A DNA stretch of 64,000 nucleotides from G963662605 sp963667005 (GTDB lineage Bacteria > Bacteroidota > Ignavibacteria > Ignavibacteriales > Ignavibacteriaceae). This document shows positions 26,101-34,606 of this stretch, in pieces; the stretch's first letter is position 1, and every line of letters starts with the position of its first letter. The notes beneath the pieces were generated by a model, which did not search any database, had not been told where the DNA came from, and saw only the letters and a program-made list of their open reading frames with translations. Where the stretch lies: NCBI GenBank assembly GCA_963667005.1, contig OY762937.1, forward strand, positions 2,728,001 through 2,792,000, written 5' to 3'. The translations under genes and the position numbers were made by a program.

Positions 26101-27643
26101 TATTGACCTGCACATTGTTTCAGATGATTTTAATCTGGCAAGTCTTGGTGATATCATTCCGCATGCAAGCAGAGTCCGGGGTACAATGAACGCAAAACTT
26201 GATTTCACGGGCACAATTAAAGACATGATGCGAAACGGCTTCTTGAGAATCTCTAATACAGCTTTTCACTTTGATCCGAATAACCTTGATTACGCGACAG
26301 GAATGTTGATCCGGTTGAATAACAAAACTGTTCTGCTTGACAGCTTTGTTGTTAAGAACATCGGGAAAATTAAAAACAAGGGAGTGGTCACCGGAGGAGG
26401 AGCAATATTTTTTGCTGATGAAGGTATGAACATGCAGATAAATATGAGCGGAGAACTGACAGTACTGTCAGAAGATGCAAAAGTATCTGCTTCATCTCTA
26501 TACGGTGATTGTTTTATTGCAACAGACGGTAACATTTCATTTACCATTAATAGGGATCGTTCATTCCTCAGTGTTCCACTTTTAGTGAAGGAAGCGAAAA
26601 TTACATATCCGCTTTCGCAAACCGCTTATTCAGGTTCGGCCGATAATTTTATATATCATTATGTTGGAGAACAAGGCCAGGTTTCGTCCAGAGAAGAAGA
26701 AATTCGCAGACTGATTGATCTCGCTACTCAAAAAAGAGTAACTCCCGGAGCAACAAAGCCGGGTGCGTTCAGCTTTGATTACGAAGTTAAAGTGAAAATA
26801 AAGGACGAAGCTAACTTCATATTTGATTTTGCACAGGGTGCCAATCAAAAGCTGAATGCAGTACTTAAAGGTGATTTGTTATTTGAACGAAAGAACGGTA
26901 TACAGAATATTCAGGGTGAACTGAAAGTACTTGAAGGTTCCACGTTGGAGTTTTTGAAAACATTCTCTGCTACCGGCACTTTACGTTTCGAAAGTGACGT
27001 TACCAATCCCTATTTGGATATTACAGGTGTTTACAACGGCTATTACGTAAGTAATGATTCTACATCAGCCACTGCTGGAAAAGAAGAGCCTGTAGCCGTT
27101 AAGGTTAAACTAAAAGGTCCAATTAAAGATTTGGCCAAGAACTTCTCGCAGGATGAGAATAATATCTCAATGTATATCGGCTCAAGCAACATTGAATCTG
27201 AGACAGCCTCAACCGGATACGATAAAGCTGATGCTATGTGGTTCGTGCTTACAGGCAAATTTAAAAAGGATTTGACACAGGCAGATAAGAGCAAAGCCGC
27301 GGGGCAAATTGACTTGTTCACCGGCACTGCAACTTCACTGGCCGGTTCATTAATTGGAGGCATGCTGAACGCTTATCTCGGCGATTATGTTAAATCCCTT
27401 GAGATTAAAAACGTCGGCACCATGACAAAATTCAATTTAAGTGGGAAGTATCGGAATTTCAGATATACCATAGGCGGTTCGACAAACTTTCTACAGGATT
27501 TGTCTTCAGCCAACGTACGTATAGAATATCCAATCATCGAAAGCTTCTTGATACGCCTCGAGAGGAAGGAATCGGTGACGGAAACGACCACCTACAATGA
27601 AATGATTAACGAACTCGGTATAAGTTATAAGTTTGAGTTTTAA
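23132..27643 (+). CDS. TamB-like inner-membrane-anchored lipid transport/assembly protein
   Basis: 1503 residues. A basic N-terminus (KKKFRKPRGLYHR) and one membrane helix (about 26-46) are followed by a very long beta-rich AsmA/TamB-type body with repeated NxFNIEKV and LNINGxxPLNLSL strands. The C-terminal ~300 residues carry the DUF490 domain (LEGSTLEFLKTFSATGTLRFESD, SGKYRNFRYTIGG). TamB proteins span the periplasm, acting with an Omp85 partner in outer membrane protein assembly or in phospholipid transport. The start is a TTG overlapping rfaE2. No tamA-like gene is in the window. It ends the envelope operon at a strong terminator. Confidence 0.87.
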   Translation: MTNEESNTKKKFRKPRGLYHRIVNYFLFFAIGLFILFLLALGFTQTSTFREFARKEVLNILNDSLNGKFNIGQIDGTIFTTLIVRDVSLESQNQKIFQVDKLALRIKLLRIFNKEIFVKDLNITGVQGNLIKDSLGVFNIEKVFPPSPKDTSETNFPFAIKVSDLHISGLNCNILRWDKVNDFSPQPNFGMDNLRISNLDLQIGAEARINDKSFSLHLKNLSFDSNIKDFNVKEISGVFTLDKKIVSVKDFVLQTQRSKINLGMQMRGVNLFQFNEKSFETAPIEVRLEANDFNFDDLTTFIPGTKILKGNITALIEGNGTVKELDVTTLRLKYGKTILQTTGKLRDLNKASQLTIHAQFKDSFIDESDVANLLPTLDLPRYKGFETLTIDSLLYDGTPFKFVSKFKIQASGGVIRSTTSLDYSGDSFIYDIALDAANLDIEQLAHHPITFNGEVKAKGVGVNPKTAAINYLVDGKYTVIGKQIYNTLRLEGEVKDSELRTTLLAKSSIDSLTLNANVNFANDSLPVYRAYLRTNHIDLRPVMLDSTLSSDINGELKLSGTGFQPDKISGKADLHVFNSVIADKVFDDFTAGVDLQSSANLQKRLEFKSDIIEGTITGKYSFLNIGDIVAKQFAGISNSVSQKLNIYFPPKTTPPASELSGANTAKADSLITGDYDVHISMQIRNLEKISMFMPNKEINGEGNFHSSIVNGKSGFAFSFDANIPFIKYYDKYNAFFLRNAQIDCALKKPLADNSINSFEGDLHTSIERLFVKSDVKKIDCSVTLMNGQLGFSGSAGIGENMSSVLDMNLDLRKDSLLCNVDRVRLKYNNYELINKDKFLLKYFAENLYIQKFNMWRGDGRVLADGVFSMDNPMNLKLNIINLKGYDVSYSLLGMSPANIIDNDFNMQITATGTLKNPKYTVHSNLDSITFKKVNFGSLVGDLVYENGTMNTDIRFVEKVGNVSKPRLNINGLVPLNLSLGAPELIPQDGNIDLHIVSDDFNLASLGDIIPHASRVRGTMNAKLDFTGTIKDMMRNGFLRISNTAFHFDPNNLDYATGMLIRLNNKTVLLDSFVVKNIGKIKNKGVVTGGGAIFFADEGMNMQINMSGELTVLSEDAKVSASSLYGDCFIATDGNISFTINRDRSFLSVPLLVKEAKITYPLSQTAYSGSADNFIYHYVGEQGQVSSREEEIRRLIDLATQKRVTPGATKPGAFSFDYEVKVKIKDEANFIFDFAQGANQKLNAVLKGDLLFERKNGIQNIQGELKVLEGSTLEFLKTFSATGTLRFESDVTNPYLDITGVYNGYYVSNDSTSATAGKEEPVAVKVKLKGPIKDLAKNFSQDENNISMYIGSSNIESETASTGYDKADAMWFVLTGKFKKDLTQADKSKAAGQIDLFTGTATSLAGSLIGGMLNAYLGDYVKSLEIKNVGTMTKFNLSGKYRNFRYTIGGSTNFLQDLSSANVRIEYPIIESFLIRLERKESVTETTTYNEMINELGISYKFEF

Positions 27644-27644
27644 T

Positions 27645-27677
27645 AAAAAAAGGTTGTCCAATGAGACAACCTTTTTT
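27645..27677. terminator. Bidirectional intrinsic terminator
   Basis: AGGTTGTC (27651-27658) and GACAACCT (27665-27672) form a perfect 8-bp stem with a 6-base loop. It is flanked by an A-run at 27645-27650 and a T-run at 27672-27677, so it works for both the tamB-like gene (plus) and gdhA (minus). Confidence 0.9.
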
Positions 27678-27700
27678 GTAATAACTAATGTTGCGGGGAC

Positions 27701-29041
27701 TTATACTAATCCCTGATCCATCATTGCATCAGCAACTTTCAAGAAACCGGCAATATTTGCACCATTAACATAGTTCCCAGGTGTACCGAATCTTTCAGCA
27801 GTCGCTCTACATGTATCGTGAATGCTCTTCATGATTTGATGTAAACGATTATCTACTTCTTCCTTAGGCCATGGTAGTCTCATACTGTTCTGGGACATTT
27901 CCAGTCCGGAAGTAGCAACACCGCCTGCGTTAGAAGCTTTTCCCGGCGAGAATAAGATTCCAGCATCTTTGAATATGTGATATGCATCTATTGTGGTAGG
28001 CATGTTCGCGCCTTCGCAAACGCAAACGCAACCGTTCTTTACTAACATTTTAGCATCTTCAACATCAATTTCATTCTGAGTAGCACAAGGCATTGCAACA
28101 TCGACCTTAACGCTCCATGGACGTTTACCGGGCACGAATTCAACCTTATACTCATCAGCATAATCCTGAACACGGTCGTTTGCACTGGCGCGAAGTTTCA
28201 ACATGAAGTCTATTTTTTCGCCGCTGATGCCGTCTTTATCATAAATAAATCCATCAGGACCGGAGAGGGTAACAACTTTTCCGCCGAGTTCGTTGATTTT
28301 CTTTACTGCACCCCAAGCAACGTTGCCGAAACCGGATACTGCAAATACTTTACCTTCAACTTCTAAACCTTTAGTCTTCAGCATTTCTTGTGCAAAATAA
28401 ACAGCGCCATAACCGGTTGCTTCAGGACGGATAAGTGAACCGCCCCAGTTTAAACCTTTACCTGTGAGAACACCAGTATACTCATTCTTCAATCTCTTGT
28501 ATTGTCCGAAAAGATAACCGATTTCACGTCCACCGACACCAATATCACCGGCTGGAACGTCGGTATTAGGTCCGATATGTCTGTATAACTCGGTCATGAA
28601 ACTCTGGCAGAATCTCATAACTTCATTATCACTTTTTCCTTTAGGATCAAAATCAGAACCGCCCTTACCGCCGCCCATTGGCAGGGTAGTAAGGCTGTTT
28701 TTAAACACCTGCTCGAAAGCTAAAAATTTCAAAATTCCAAGGTTAACTGAAGGGTGAAAACGTAATCCGCCTTTGTAAGGACCAATTGCACTATTCATTT
28801 CAATACGGAAGCCACGATTGATGTGGATTTCGCCCTGATCATCAAACCAGGGAACACGGAACGTAATTACTCTCTCGGGCTCAACCATTCTTTCAAGAAT
28901 CTTAGCCGAACGATACTCAGGATGTCTTTGTAAGACCAACTCCAACGATTCAACAACTTCTTCTACTGCCTGATGAAATTCCGGTTCCGCCGGATTTTTT
29001 GCTTTCACTTCAGCCAGCAGCTTCTGTGTGTATTCTGTCAT
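27701..29041 (-). CDS. gdhA: Glutamate dehydrogenase (hexameric, GdhA type)
   Basis: 446 residues from the ATG at 29041, chosen for the GAGGTT RBS and because homologues begin near MTEYTQKLL; the frame continues upstream to 29143 without homology. GPYKGGLRFHP, the catalytic-lysine motif LPMGGGKGGSDFDPKGKSD, and DVPAGDIGVGGREIGYLFG are all present, with a Rossmann fold GFGNVAWGAV. The 446-residue length fits the short hexameric class that is mostly NADP dependent and assimilates ammonium. It lies at the 3' side of the BCAA operon but has its own upstream gap of about 390 bases. TATCTTCG, near 29128 on the minus strand, may be part of its promoter. Confidence 0.96.
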   Translation of the reverse strand: MTEYTQKLLAEVKAKNPAEPEFHQAVEEVVESLELVLQRHPEYRSAKILERMVEPERVITFRVPWFDDQGEIHINRGFRIEMNSAIGPYKGGLRFHPSVNLGILKFLAFEQVFKNSLTTLPMGGGKGGSDFDPKGKSDNEVMRFCQSFMTELYRHIGPNTDVPAGDIGVGGREIGYLFGQYKRLKNEYTGVLTGKGLNWGGSLIRPEATGYGAVYFAQEMLKTKGLEVEGKVFAVSGFGNVAWGAVKKINELGGKVVTLSGPDGFIYDKDGISGEKIDFMLKLRASANDRVQDYADEYKVEFVPGKRPWSVKVDVAMPCATQNEIDVEDAKMLVKNGCVCVCEGANMPTTIDAYHIFKDAGILFSPGKASNAGGVATSGLEMSQNSMRLPWPKEEVDNRLHQIMKSIHDTCRATAERFGTPGNYVNGANIAGFLKVADAMMDQGLV

Positions 29042-29370
29042 ATAAACCTCATTATAAAATGTGACAACAATTATTGAATAAGTGAGTGCATTTAGAAACT
29101 CGATAACTTTGACGAGACGAAGATACAGATAGGCGCATCTCACGACTTAATTTCTTAGGTAAATCGCTTGAAAATTTTAGAAAGTAAGAAAATGGCATGT
29201 TTTGAGATGAGCTTACTACCATGAAATACAACGATATCAGAAGAGATAAGAGGGAAGAAAAAGTGCCTATTTGGAAATCGTGTCTCTGTAAAATCAAAGC
29301 CATAATTGGCAACTGCCAAAAAATATGTTTTTAAGTACAGATAAATTACAAAAAATCTTTGATTACAAAC

Positions 29371-29412
29371 AAAAAAAAGCTGATTGAAAATGAAATCAAT
29401 CAGCTTTTTTTG
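29371..29412 (-). terminator. Terminator of the branched-chain amino acid operon
   Basis: On the minus strand AGCTGATTG and CAATCAGCT (arms about 29396-29405 and 29378-29386) form a stem followed by eight T residues. It lies about 20 bases past the cimA stop. The rest of the gap, 29042-29370, holds only the presumed gdhA promoter. Confidence 0.88.
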
Positions 29413-29433
29413 TAAAATGTCGGATTTATCACA

Positions 29434-31011
29434 TTATTGGGCGGCAAACCACTTATAAAGACGGTAATTTAAGCTGTCATTCAATGCCTGGAAGCTCGCT
29501 TCGATAATATTCTCATTGACGCCGACCGTTGACCAGGTTTCTTCGCCATCGGAAGAAGTAATCATAACTCGCACCTTAGCCGCAGTTCCTTCTTTTTCAT
29601 TAAGAACGCGAACCTTATAATCCATAAGTTTAATGGTTGCAATCTGAGGATAGAATCTTGATAGTGCTTTACGAAGCGCGTAATCCAACGCGTTGACAGG
29701 TCCGTTTCCGTCTGCCGCAGTATGTTCAATTTCGCCGTTGACCTCAACCTTAAGCACTGCTTCGGTTCTGTCAAATTCTTTATTGTCGTTAACAACTTCC
29801 ACTTTTGAATACAATACTTTATAGAACGGTGAGAACTCATTCAATTCGGTTCTCAGAAGTAATTCGAAAGAAGCTTCGGCACCGTCATATTGATAACCGT
29901 CATACTCAAGGTTCTTAATATTGGCAACAACTTTTTTGCTTACTTCTTTTTCCTCGAATAGATCTATTCCGAGTTCCTTGGCCTTGTACTTGATATTACT
30001 CTGACCGGAGAGATCGGATACAAGCACTCTCTGTTTATTGCCGACAAGTTCCGGGACAATATGTTCATACATAGAGCTGCTTTTCATAACAGCACTGACG
30101 TGAATACCGCCTTTGTGAGCAAAAGCTGATTTACCAACAAAAGCCGCCCGGTTATTCGGATTGAGATTCATTATCTCATCAACAAAATGCGATAGGGAAG
30201 TAAGGTGTTCCAAATATATGTGCTGTTTTGTTTTATATTTGCCCTTGAGAACAAGGTTCGGCAATATGCTGCATAAATTAGCATTACCACAGCGTTCGCC
30301 GACGCCATTGATTGTACCCTGAACCTGCACAGCTCCGGCTCTTACTGCCGCAAGTGCGTTAGCTACGGCAAGTTCTCCGTCATTGTGTGTGTGGATGCCG
30401 ATTGGCACTTTAAGAACACTCTTCAGTTCAGTTACAATACGTGATACTTCTTCCGGTAATGACCCGCCATTTGTATCACACAACACAATAATACTGGCTC
30501 CGCCATCTTCAGCCGATTTGAGCATTTTAAGGGCAAAGTCAGAATTGTCTTTGTACCCGTCAAAAAAATGTTCTGCATCATAGATAACACGGCGACCTTG
30601 AGATGCAAGAAAATTGACGGACCGGTAGATCAATTCAGCATTTTCCTCATCATCCAAATTCAAACCGTGCTTTGAATGAAACCTCCAGTTTTTACCAAAT
30701 ATGGATACGGCAGGTGTCTCGGCTTTCAGTAAGGCATTCAGATTTGTGTCATTTTCAAGATTGGCTAATGAGCGGGCTGTAGAGCCGAAAGCGCACATCA
30801 TTGCTCTGGATAAATGTAAAGCACGAACCTTACGGAAAAATTCTTCGTCACGTGGATTGCTTCCGGGCCAGCCGCCTTCGATAATATCAATACCGAATTC
30901 ATCAAGACGTTGAGCAATAATCAGTTTGTCCTGCGTATTAAGATTTACACCTTCTCCCTGTGTACCATCACGCAATGTGGTATCAAATATTTCGATAGCT
31001 TTCGATTTCAT
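29434..31011 (-). CDS. cimA: (R)-citramalate synthase
   Basis: 525 residues of the HMGL-like TIM-barrel family. DTTLRDGTQGEGVNL (10-24) replaces the DGEQSPGA of LeuA, and GGWPGSNPRDEEFF and AEHFFDGYK are CimA-type motifs. A C-terminal LeuA-like allosteric domain is present (ADGNGPVNALDYALRKALSRFYP). It condenses pyruvate and acetyl-CoA to citramalate, which LeuCD and LeuB convert to 2-oxobutanoate, opening an isoleucine route that bypasses threonine deaminase. It is the last gene of the operon, 48 bases after leuD. A second, separate leuA in the same operon makes the functional split clear. Confidence 0.93.
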   Translation of the reverse strand: MKSKAIEIFDTTLRDGTQGEGVNLNTQDKLIIAQRLDEFGIDIIEGGWPGSNPRDEEFFRKVRALHLSRAMMCAFGSTARSLANLENDTNLNALLKAETPAVSIFGKNWRFHSKHGLNLDDEENAELIYRSVNFLASQGRRVIYDAEHFFDGYKDNSDFALKMLKSAEDGGASIIVLCDTNGGSLPEEVSRIVTELKSVLKVPIGIHTHNDGELAVANALAAVRAGAVQVQGTINGVGERCGNANLCSILPNLVLKGKYKTKQHIYLEHLTSLSHFVDEIMNLNPNNRAAFVGKSAFAHKGGIHVSAVMKSSSMYEHIVPELVGNKQRVLVSDLSGQSNIKYKAKELGIDLFEEKEVSKKVVANIKNLEYDGYQYDGAEASFELLLRTELNEFSPFYKVLYSKVEVVNDNKEFDRTEAVLKVEVNGEIEHTAADGNGPVNALDYALRKALSRFYPQIATIKLMDYKVRVLNEKEGTAAKVRVMITSSDGEETWSTVGVNENIIEASFQALNDSLNYRLYKWFAAQ

Positions 31012-31059
31012 TATAACCTCGTCATTTCACATAAATTCATTGCACAAATACCCGGTATA

Positions 31060-31620
31060 TTATGATAACATTCCGGATTTCTTGGCGTACTCAAATAAAT
31101 TACCTGCTTCAATTATCGGAAGAATATCTCCAAGCGGTTTCAGCTGGAAGGATTCACCAGTTGTTAGATTTTTAACAACATTGTTTTCCAGATCGACTTC
31201 TACTTCGTCATCTGTTTTTATTTTGTCGTTAATCTTCCCGATTGATTCAAACGGAACAACGAACCCGCCATCAACTGCGTTTCTAAAAAATATACGGGCA
31301 TAGGATTCTGCTATGATTACTTTTGCTCCGGCCTTTTCAAGTGCGAAAGGGGCATGTTCGCGGGAAGAACCACATCCGAAATTCGAACCACCGATGATGA
31401 CTGCATAGTTCGATGTCACAGAATCTCCGGCTACATACGGTACGCTTCCTTGTGGAAGTCCTGACTGTGCAGTCGGTACTGCCGACAACGCGAATTTACC
31501 GTACATTTTAGATTCTTCAGGATCAGTCAAACTGTATACGAGATGTTCAGCAGGTATAATCTGATCTGTATCTATGTTGTTGCCTAAAACAAATGCTTTA
31601 CTTTTTACTATCTTATTCAT
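31060..31620 (-). CDS. leuD: 3-isopropylmalate dehydratase small subunit
   Basis: 186 residues, the short aconitase swivelling domain. AFVLGNNIDTDQIIPAEHL at the N-terminus and GGSNFGCGSSREHAPFAL are diagnostic. It pairs with LeuC, 36 bases upstream, and probably serves both isopropylmalate and citramalate isomerisation because cimA is the next gene. Confidence 0.96.
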   Translation of the reverse strand: MNKIVKSKAFVLGNNIDTDQIIPAEHLVYSLTDPEESKMYGKFALSAVPTAQSGLPQGSVPYVAGDSVTSNYAVIIGGSNFGCGSSREHAPFALEKAGAKVIIAESYARIFFRNAVDGGFVVPFESIGKINDKIKTDDEVEVDLENNVVKNLTTGESFQLKPLGDILPIIEAGNLFEYAKKSGMLS

Positions 31621-31656
31621 TTACTAACTCCAAAATCAATTGTATGTACAAATCAG

Positions 31657-32955
31657 TTATACGAGAAAATCTCTCGGGTCGGTGATAACACCATTAACAG
31701 CGGAAGCTGCAACAGTATATGGGGAAGCTAAATAAACTTCAGACTTCTTTGAACCCATTCTACCCGGGAAATTACGATTGGTTGTTGATATAACAACTTC
31801 ATTATCAACAGCTCTTCCGACCGTATCAGCCGGTCCGCCGAGACATGCTGCACAGCTTGATTCAGCAATGAAACAACCGGCAGATTTGAAGATATCGATC
31901 AGCGATTCGCCATCAATTTTTTCAACTGATAATTGTTTTGCGACTGAAGTGCTTGCAGGAACAATGAACGTATTCGTTTTGACTGTTTTACCTTTAAGGA
32001 TTTCAGCAGCTGCGATGAAATCAGAAATTTTACCGCCTGTGCATGAACCTATGTAGCATTTTGTTAAGGCTTTACCCTGGTTGTTGCGTACAGTATCGAC
32101 GTTATCGGGGCTATGCGGCTTAGCAACCAAAGGCTCAATCGTTTTCGTATCGTATCTGAGTACAGAATGATATTTCGCACCCTCATCACTGTAAAACAAA
32201 TCATATGATTTATCGGTTTTTGATTTAACAAAATCCTCAGTGACTTTATCTGCAGCAATAATACCGTTCATTCCACCGGCCTCGATAGCCATGTTAGTCA
32301 ACGTCATACGTTCCCACATGGAAAGTCCGTAAACTGCCTGCCCGTCAAATTCCATTGCGCGATAGGTAGCACCGTCGGTAGTAATGTCTCCAAGAATGCG
32401 AAGGATGAGATCCTTAGCCATCAAATAGGGTGGCAATTCTCCATCAAAAATGAATTTCATTGATTCAGGCACTTTTTCCCAGATCTTTCCGGTTCCAAGT
32501 ATGAATGCTGCATCGGTATTTCCAACGCCTGTTGAGAACATTCCGAAAGCACCTGAAGTACAGGTATGAGAATCAGTACCGAATAGAACAGTACCCGGAA
32601 CGTTGTAGCCTTCTTCAGCTAAAGCAACATGGCACACGCCTTTATAGCGTTCAGTTCCAACATCATAATAATTATCAATGCCGTATTCTTTAGCAAATTC
32701 ACGAAGAATGTCTACGTTTCTGTTTGCCTGTGGATTTTTTGTAAAAATGTAGTGATCGGGGAATATGACTACTTTGTTTTTATCCCAAACAGAAGCCTGC
32801 TCACCGAACTCACGTTTCCAGATACCGATAGTAGGCGGTCCGCAAACATCGTGTGTCATGAGAACGTCTACGTTTAACCAAATATTTTGCCCCGGGTCTA
32901 CATATGTTTTGCCGGCTGATTTAGCTAATATTTTTTCAGTTATTGTCATTTTCAT
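31657..32955 (-). CDS. leuC: 3-isopropylmalate dehydratase large subunit
   Basis: 432 residues of the aconitase family, close to the archaeal-type (HacA/LeuC2) length rather than the ~466 of enteric LeuC. FPDHYIFTKN, GTDSHTCTSGAFGMFSTGVGNTD, and the Fe-S cysteines in KCYIGSCTGGKISDF and AESSCAACLGG are visible. It holds the [4Fe-4S] cluster and most of the active site of the isomerase. The start may be either of two ATGs two codons apart (32955 or 32949). Confidence 0.95.
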   Translation of the reverse strand: MKMTITEKILAKSAGKTYVDPGQNIWLNVDVLMTHDVCGPPTIGIWKREFGEQASVWDKNKVVIFPDHYIFTKNPQANRNVDILREFAKEYGIDNYYDVGTERYKGVCHVALAEEGYNVPGTVLFGTDSHTCTSGAFGMFSTGVGNTDAAFILGTGKIWEKVPESMKFIFDGELPPYLMAKDLILRILGDITTDGATYRAMEFDGQAVYGLSMWERMTLTNMAIEAGGMNGIIAADKVTEDFVKSKTDKSYDLFYSDEGAKYHSVLRYDTKTIEPLVAKPHSPDNVDTVRNNQGKALTKCYIGSCTGGKISDFIAAAEILKGKTVKTNTFIVPASTSVAKQLSVEKIDGESLIDIFKSAGCFIAESSCAACLGGPADTVGRAVDNEVVISTTNRNFPGRMGSKKSEVYLASPYTVAASAVNGVITDPRDFLV

Positions 32956-32992
32956 GGAGAATTACCTTTATACCTATATATTCGTAAACTGT

Positions 32993-34579
32993 TTATATAC
33001 TTTCGTTTATTTTTTCATTTTTAGTGTTCTTGGACTGTATGAACTGGGCTTCGTGACTTAGTGCCTGCAAAAATCCCTTTGCACTTGCCTCAATGGTGTC
33101 GGTTGATACACCTCTACCTGTAAAGGTTATGTCATGATCCAGATTTTTAATCTTAACGATTACTTCGCCTAAAGCCTGTCTGCCGCTCGTTACTGAACGT
33201 ACAACATAAGAATCCAGTGTCGCTTTGATATTCAGAGCTCGTTCAATTGCGTTGAATGTGGCATCAACCGTTCCATCTCCGGTAGCGGATTCCTGATAAA
33301 CGGATTCTCCAGCTCTGATACGTACGGTAGCAGTCGGAATTGAATTTGTCCCTGAGTTAACATGCAAGTAATCCAGCTCGTAAAGATTGATAGCTTGCTG
33401 TACAGAAGATGTTTCCATCAAGATGCGGAGATCATCGTCAAAGACTTCTTTCTTTTTATCCGCAAGAACAAGAAATTGTTCATAAATTGATTTGATTTCC
33501 TTCTTGCTGATTTTATATCCCAATTCAGCAAGGCGTGCTTCCAATCCGTGCCGTCCGGAGTGTCTTCCAAGAACGATTTTAGTTTTCGGAACACCCACCA
33601 GGGAAGGGCTCATAATTTCATACGTCTGGTTGTTTTTTAACATACCATCCTGATGAATGCCGGATTCGTGTGCAAAAGCATTATCGCCAACAATAGCTTT
33701 ATTTGGCTGCACAACAATTCCGGAAAAAGAAGATACCATCTTGCTGGTATTGTAAATTTCTTCAGTTTTGATTTTCGTGAAATATTTGAAAAGGTCTTTA
33801 CGAACTTTCAATGCCATAACGATCTCTTCGAGAGAAGCATTTCCGGCACGTTCACCAATCCCGTTAATGGTACATTCAATCTGGCGTGCACCATTTTCAA
33901 TAGCTGCCAACGAGTTGGCAACTGCTAATCCAAGATCATTGTGACAATGAATACTAATGACTGCTTTATCAATATTTTTAACACGGCGTTTCAACTCAGC
34001 TATTTTAGCTCCGAATTCAAATGGCATCGTGTATCCGGTTGTGTCCGGAATATTGACTGTCGTTGCACCGGCTGCAATTGCAACTTCTACAACTTCAGCT
34101 AAGTAACCAATATCCGTTCTACCAGCATCTTCTGCAGAGTATTCAACATCCTCAACGAGCGAACGAGCATGTGCAACAGAATCGTGTGTCATCTGAATAA
34201 CCGTTTTTCTTTTTTCGGCAAGTGTTTTGCCGTAGCGGTCATCTCCGAATTTACCAAGTATATGAATATCAGAAGTACTGGTGAATGTATGGATACGAAT
34301 TTTATTGCCGTGTTTCAAGGCTTCATAAGCTGCTTTCACATCTTCTTCCTTAGCACGTGCTAAGCCGGCAACTATACAATTCACTTCGCCTGCAATTCTT
34401 TGTACAGCTTCGAACTGCACAGGAGAGGAAACCGGAAAACCGGCTTCGATGACATCAACGTTCAAACGCTCAAGCTGTTTTGCGATTTCGACTTTTTCGT
34501 CAATCGTTAATGATGCGCCGGGTGATTGTTCACCATCACGTAAAGTAGTATCAAATACTAAAACTCTATTTTTATCCAT
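32993..34579 (-). CDS. leuA: 2-isopropylmalate synthase
   Basis: 528 residues. VFDTTLRDGEQSPGASLT, the HCHNDLGLAVANSLAAIENG metal site and INGIGERAGNASLEE are classic LeuA. The C-terminal ~150 residues form the regulatory domain (GDGTVDATFNAIERAL) where leucine binds. It catalyses the committed step to leucine from ketoisovalerate. It lies between leuB and leuC in the operon. The catalytic-loop sequence DGEQSPGA separates it from the CimA paralogue at the operon's end. Confidence 0.97.
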   Translation of the reverse strand: MDKNRVLVFDTTLRDGEQSPGASLTIDEKVEIAKQLERLNVDVIEAGFPVSSPVQFEAVQRIAGEVNCIVAGLARAKEEDVKAAYEALKHGNKIRIHTFTSTSDIHILGKFGDDRYGKTLAEKRKTVIQMTHDSVAHARSLVEDVEYSAEDAGRTDIGYLAEVVEVAIAAGATTVNIPDTTGYTMPFEFGAKIAELKRRVKNIDKAVISIHCHNDLGLAVANSLAAIENGARQIECTINGIGERAGNASLEEIVMALKVRKDLFKYFTKIKTEEIYNTSKMVSSFSGIVVQPNKAIVGDNAFAHESGIHQDGMLKNNQTYEIMSPSLVGVPKTKIVLGRHSGRHGLEARLAELGYKISKKEIKSIYEQFLVLADKKKEVFDDDLRILMETSSVQQAINLYELDYLHVNSGTNSIPTATVRIRAGESVYQESATGDGTVDATFNAIERALNIKATLDSYVVRSVTSGRQALGEVIVKIKNLDHDITFTGRGVSTDTIEASAKGFLQALSHEAQFIQSKNTKNEKINESI

Positions 34580-34606
34580 TTTGAAATCCTTTCTAAGGAA
34601 TTATTA

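Noticed and set aside
23132..27643. Possibility that the very long gene is a giant adhesin
   Set aside because: The N-terminal membrane anchor, AsmA/TamB-like beta body and DUF490-like C-terminus fit TamB; there is no sorting domain.
29042..29143. N-terminal extension of glutamate dehydrogenase
   Set aside because: GAGGTT precedes the ATG at 29041 and homologues begin there; the upstream residues have no family similarity.
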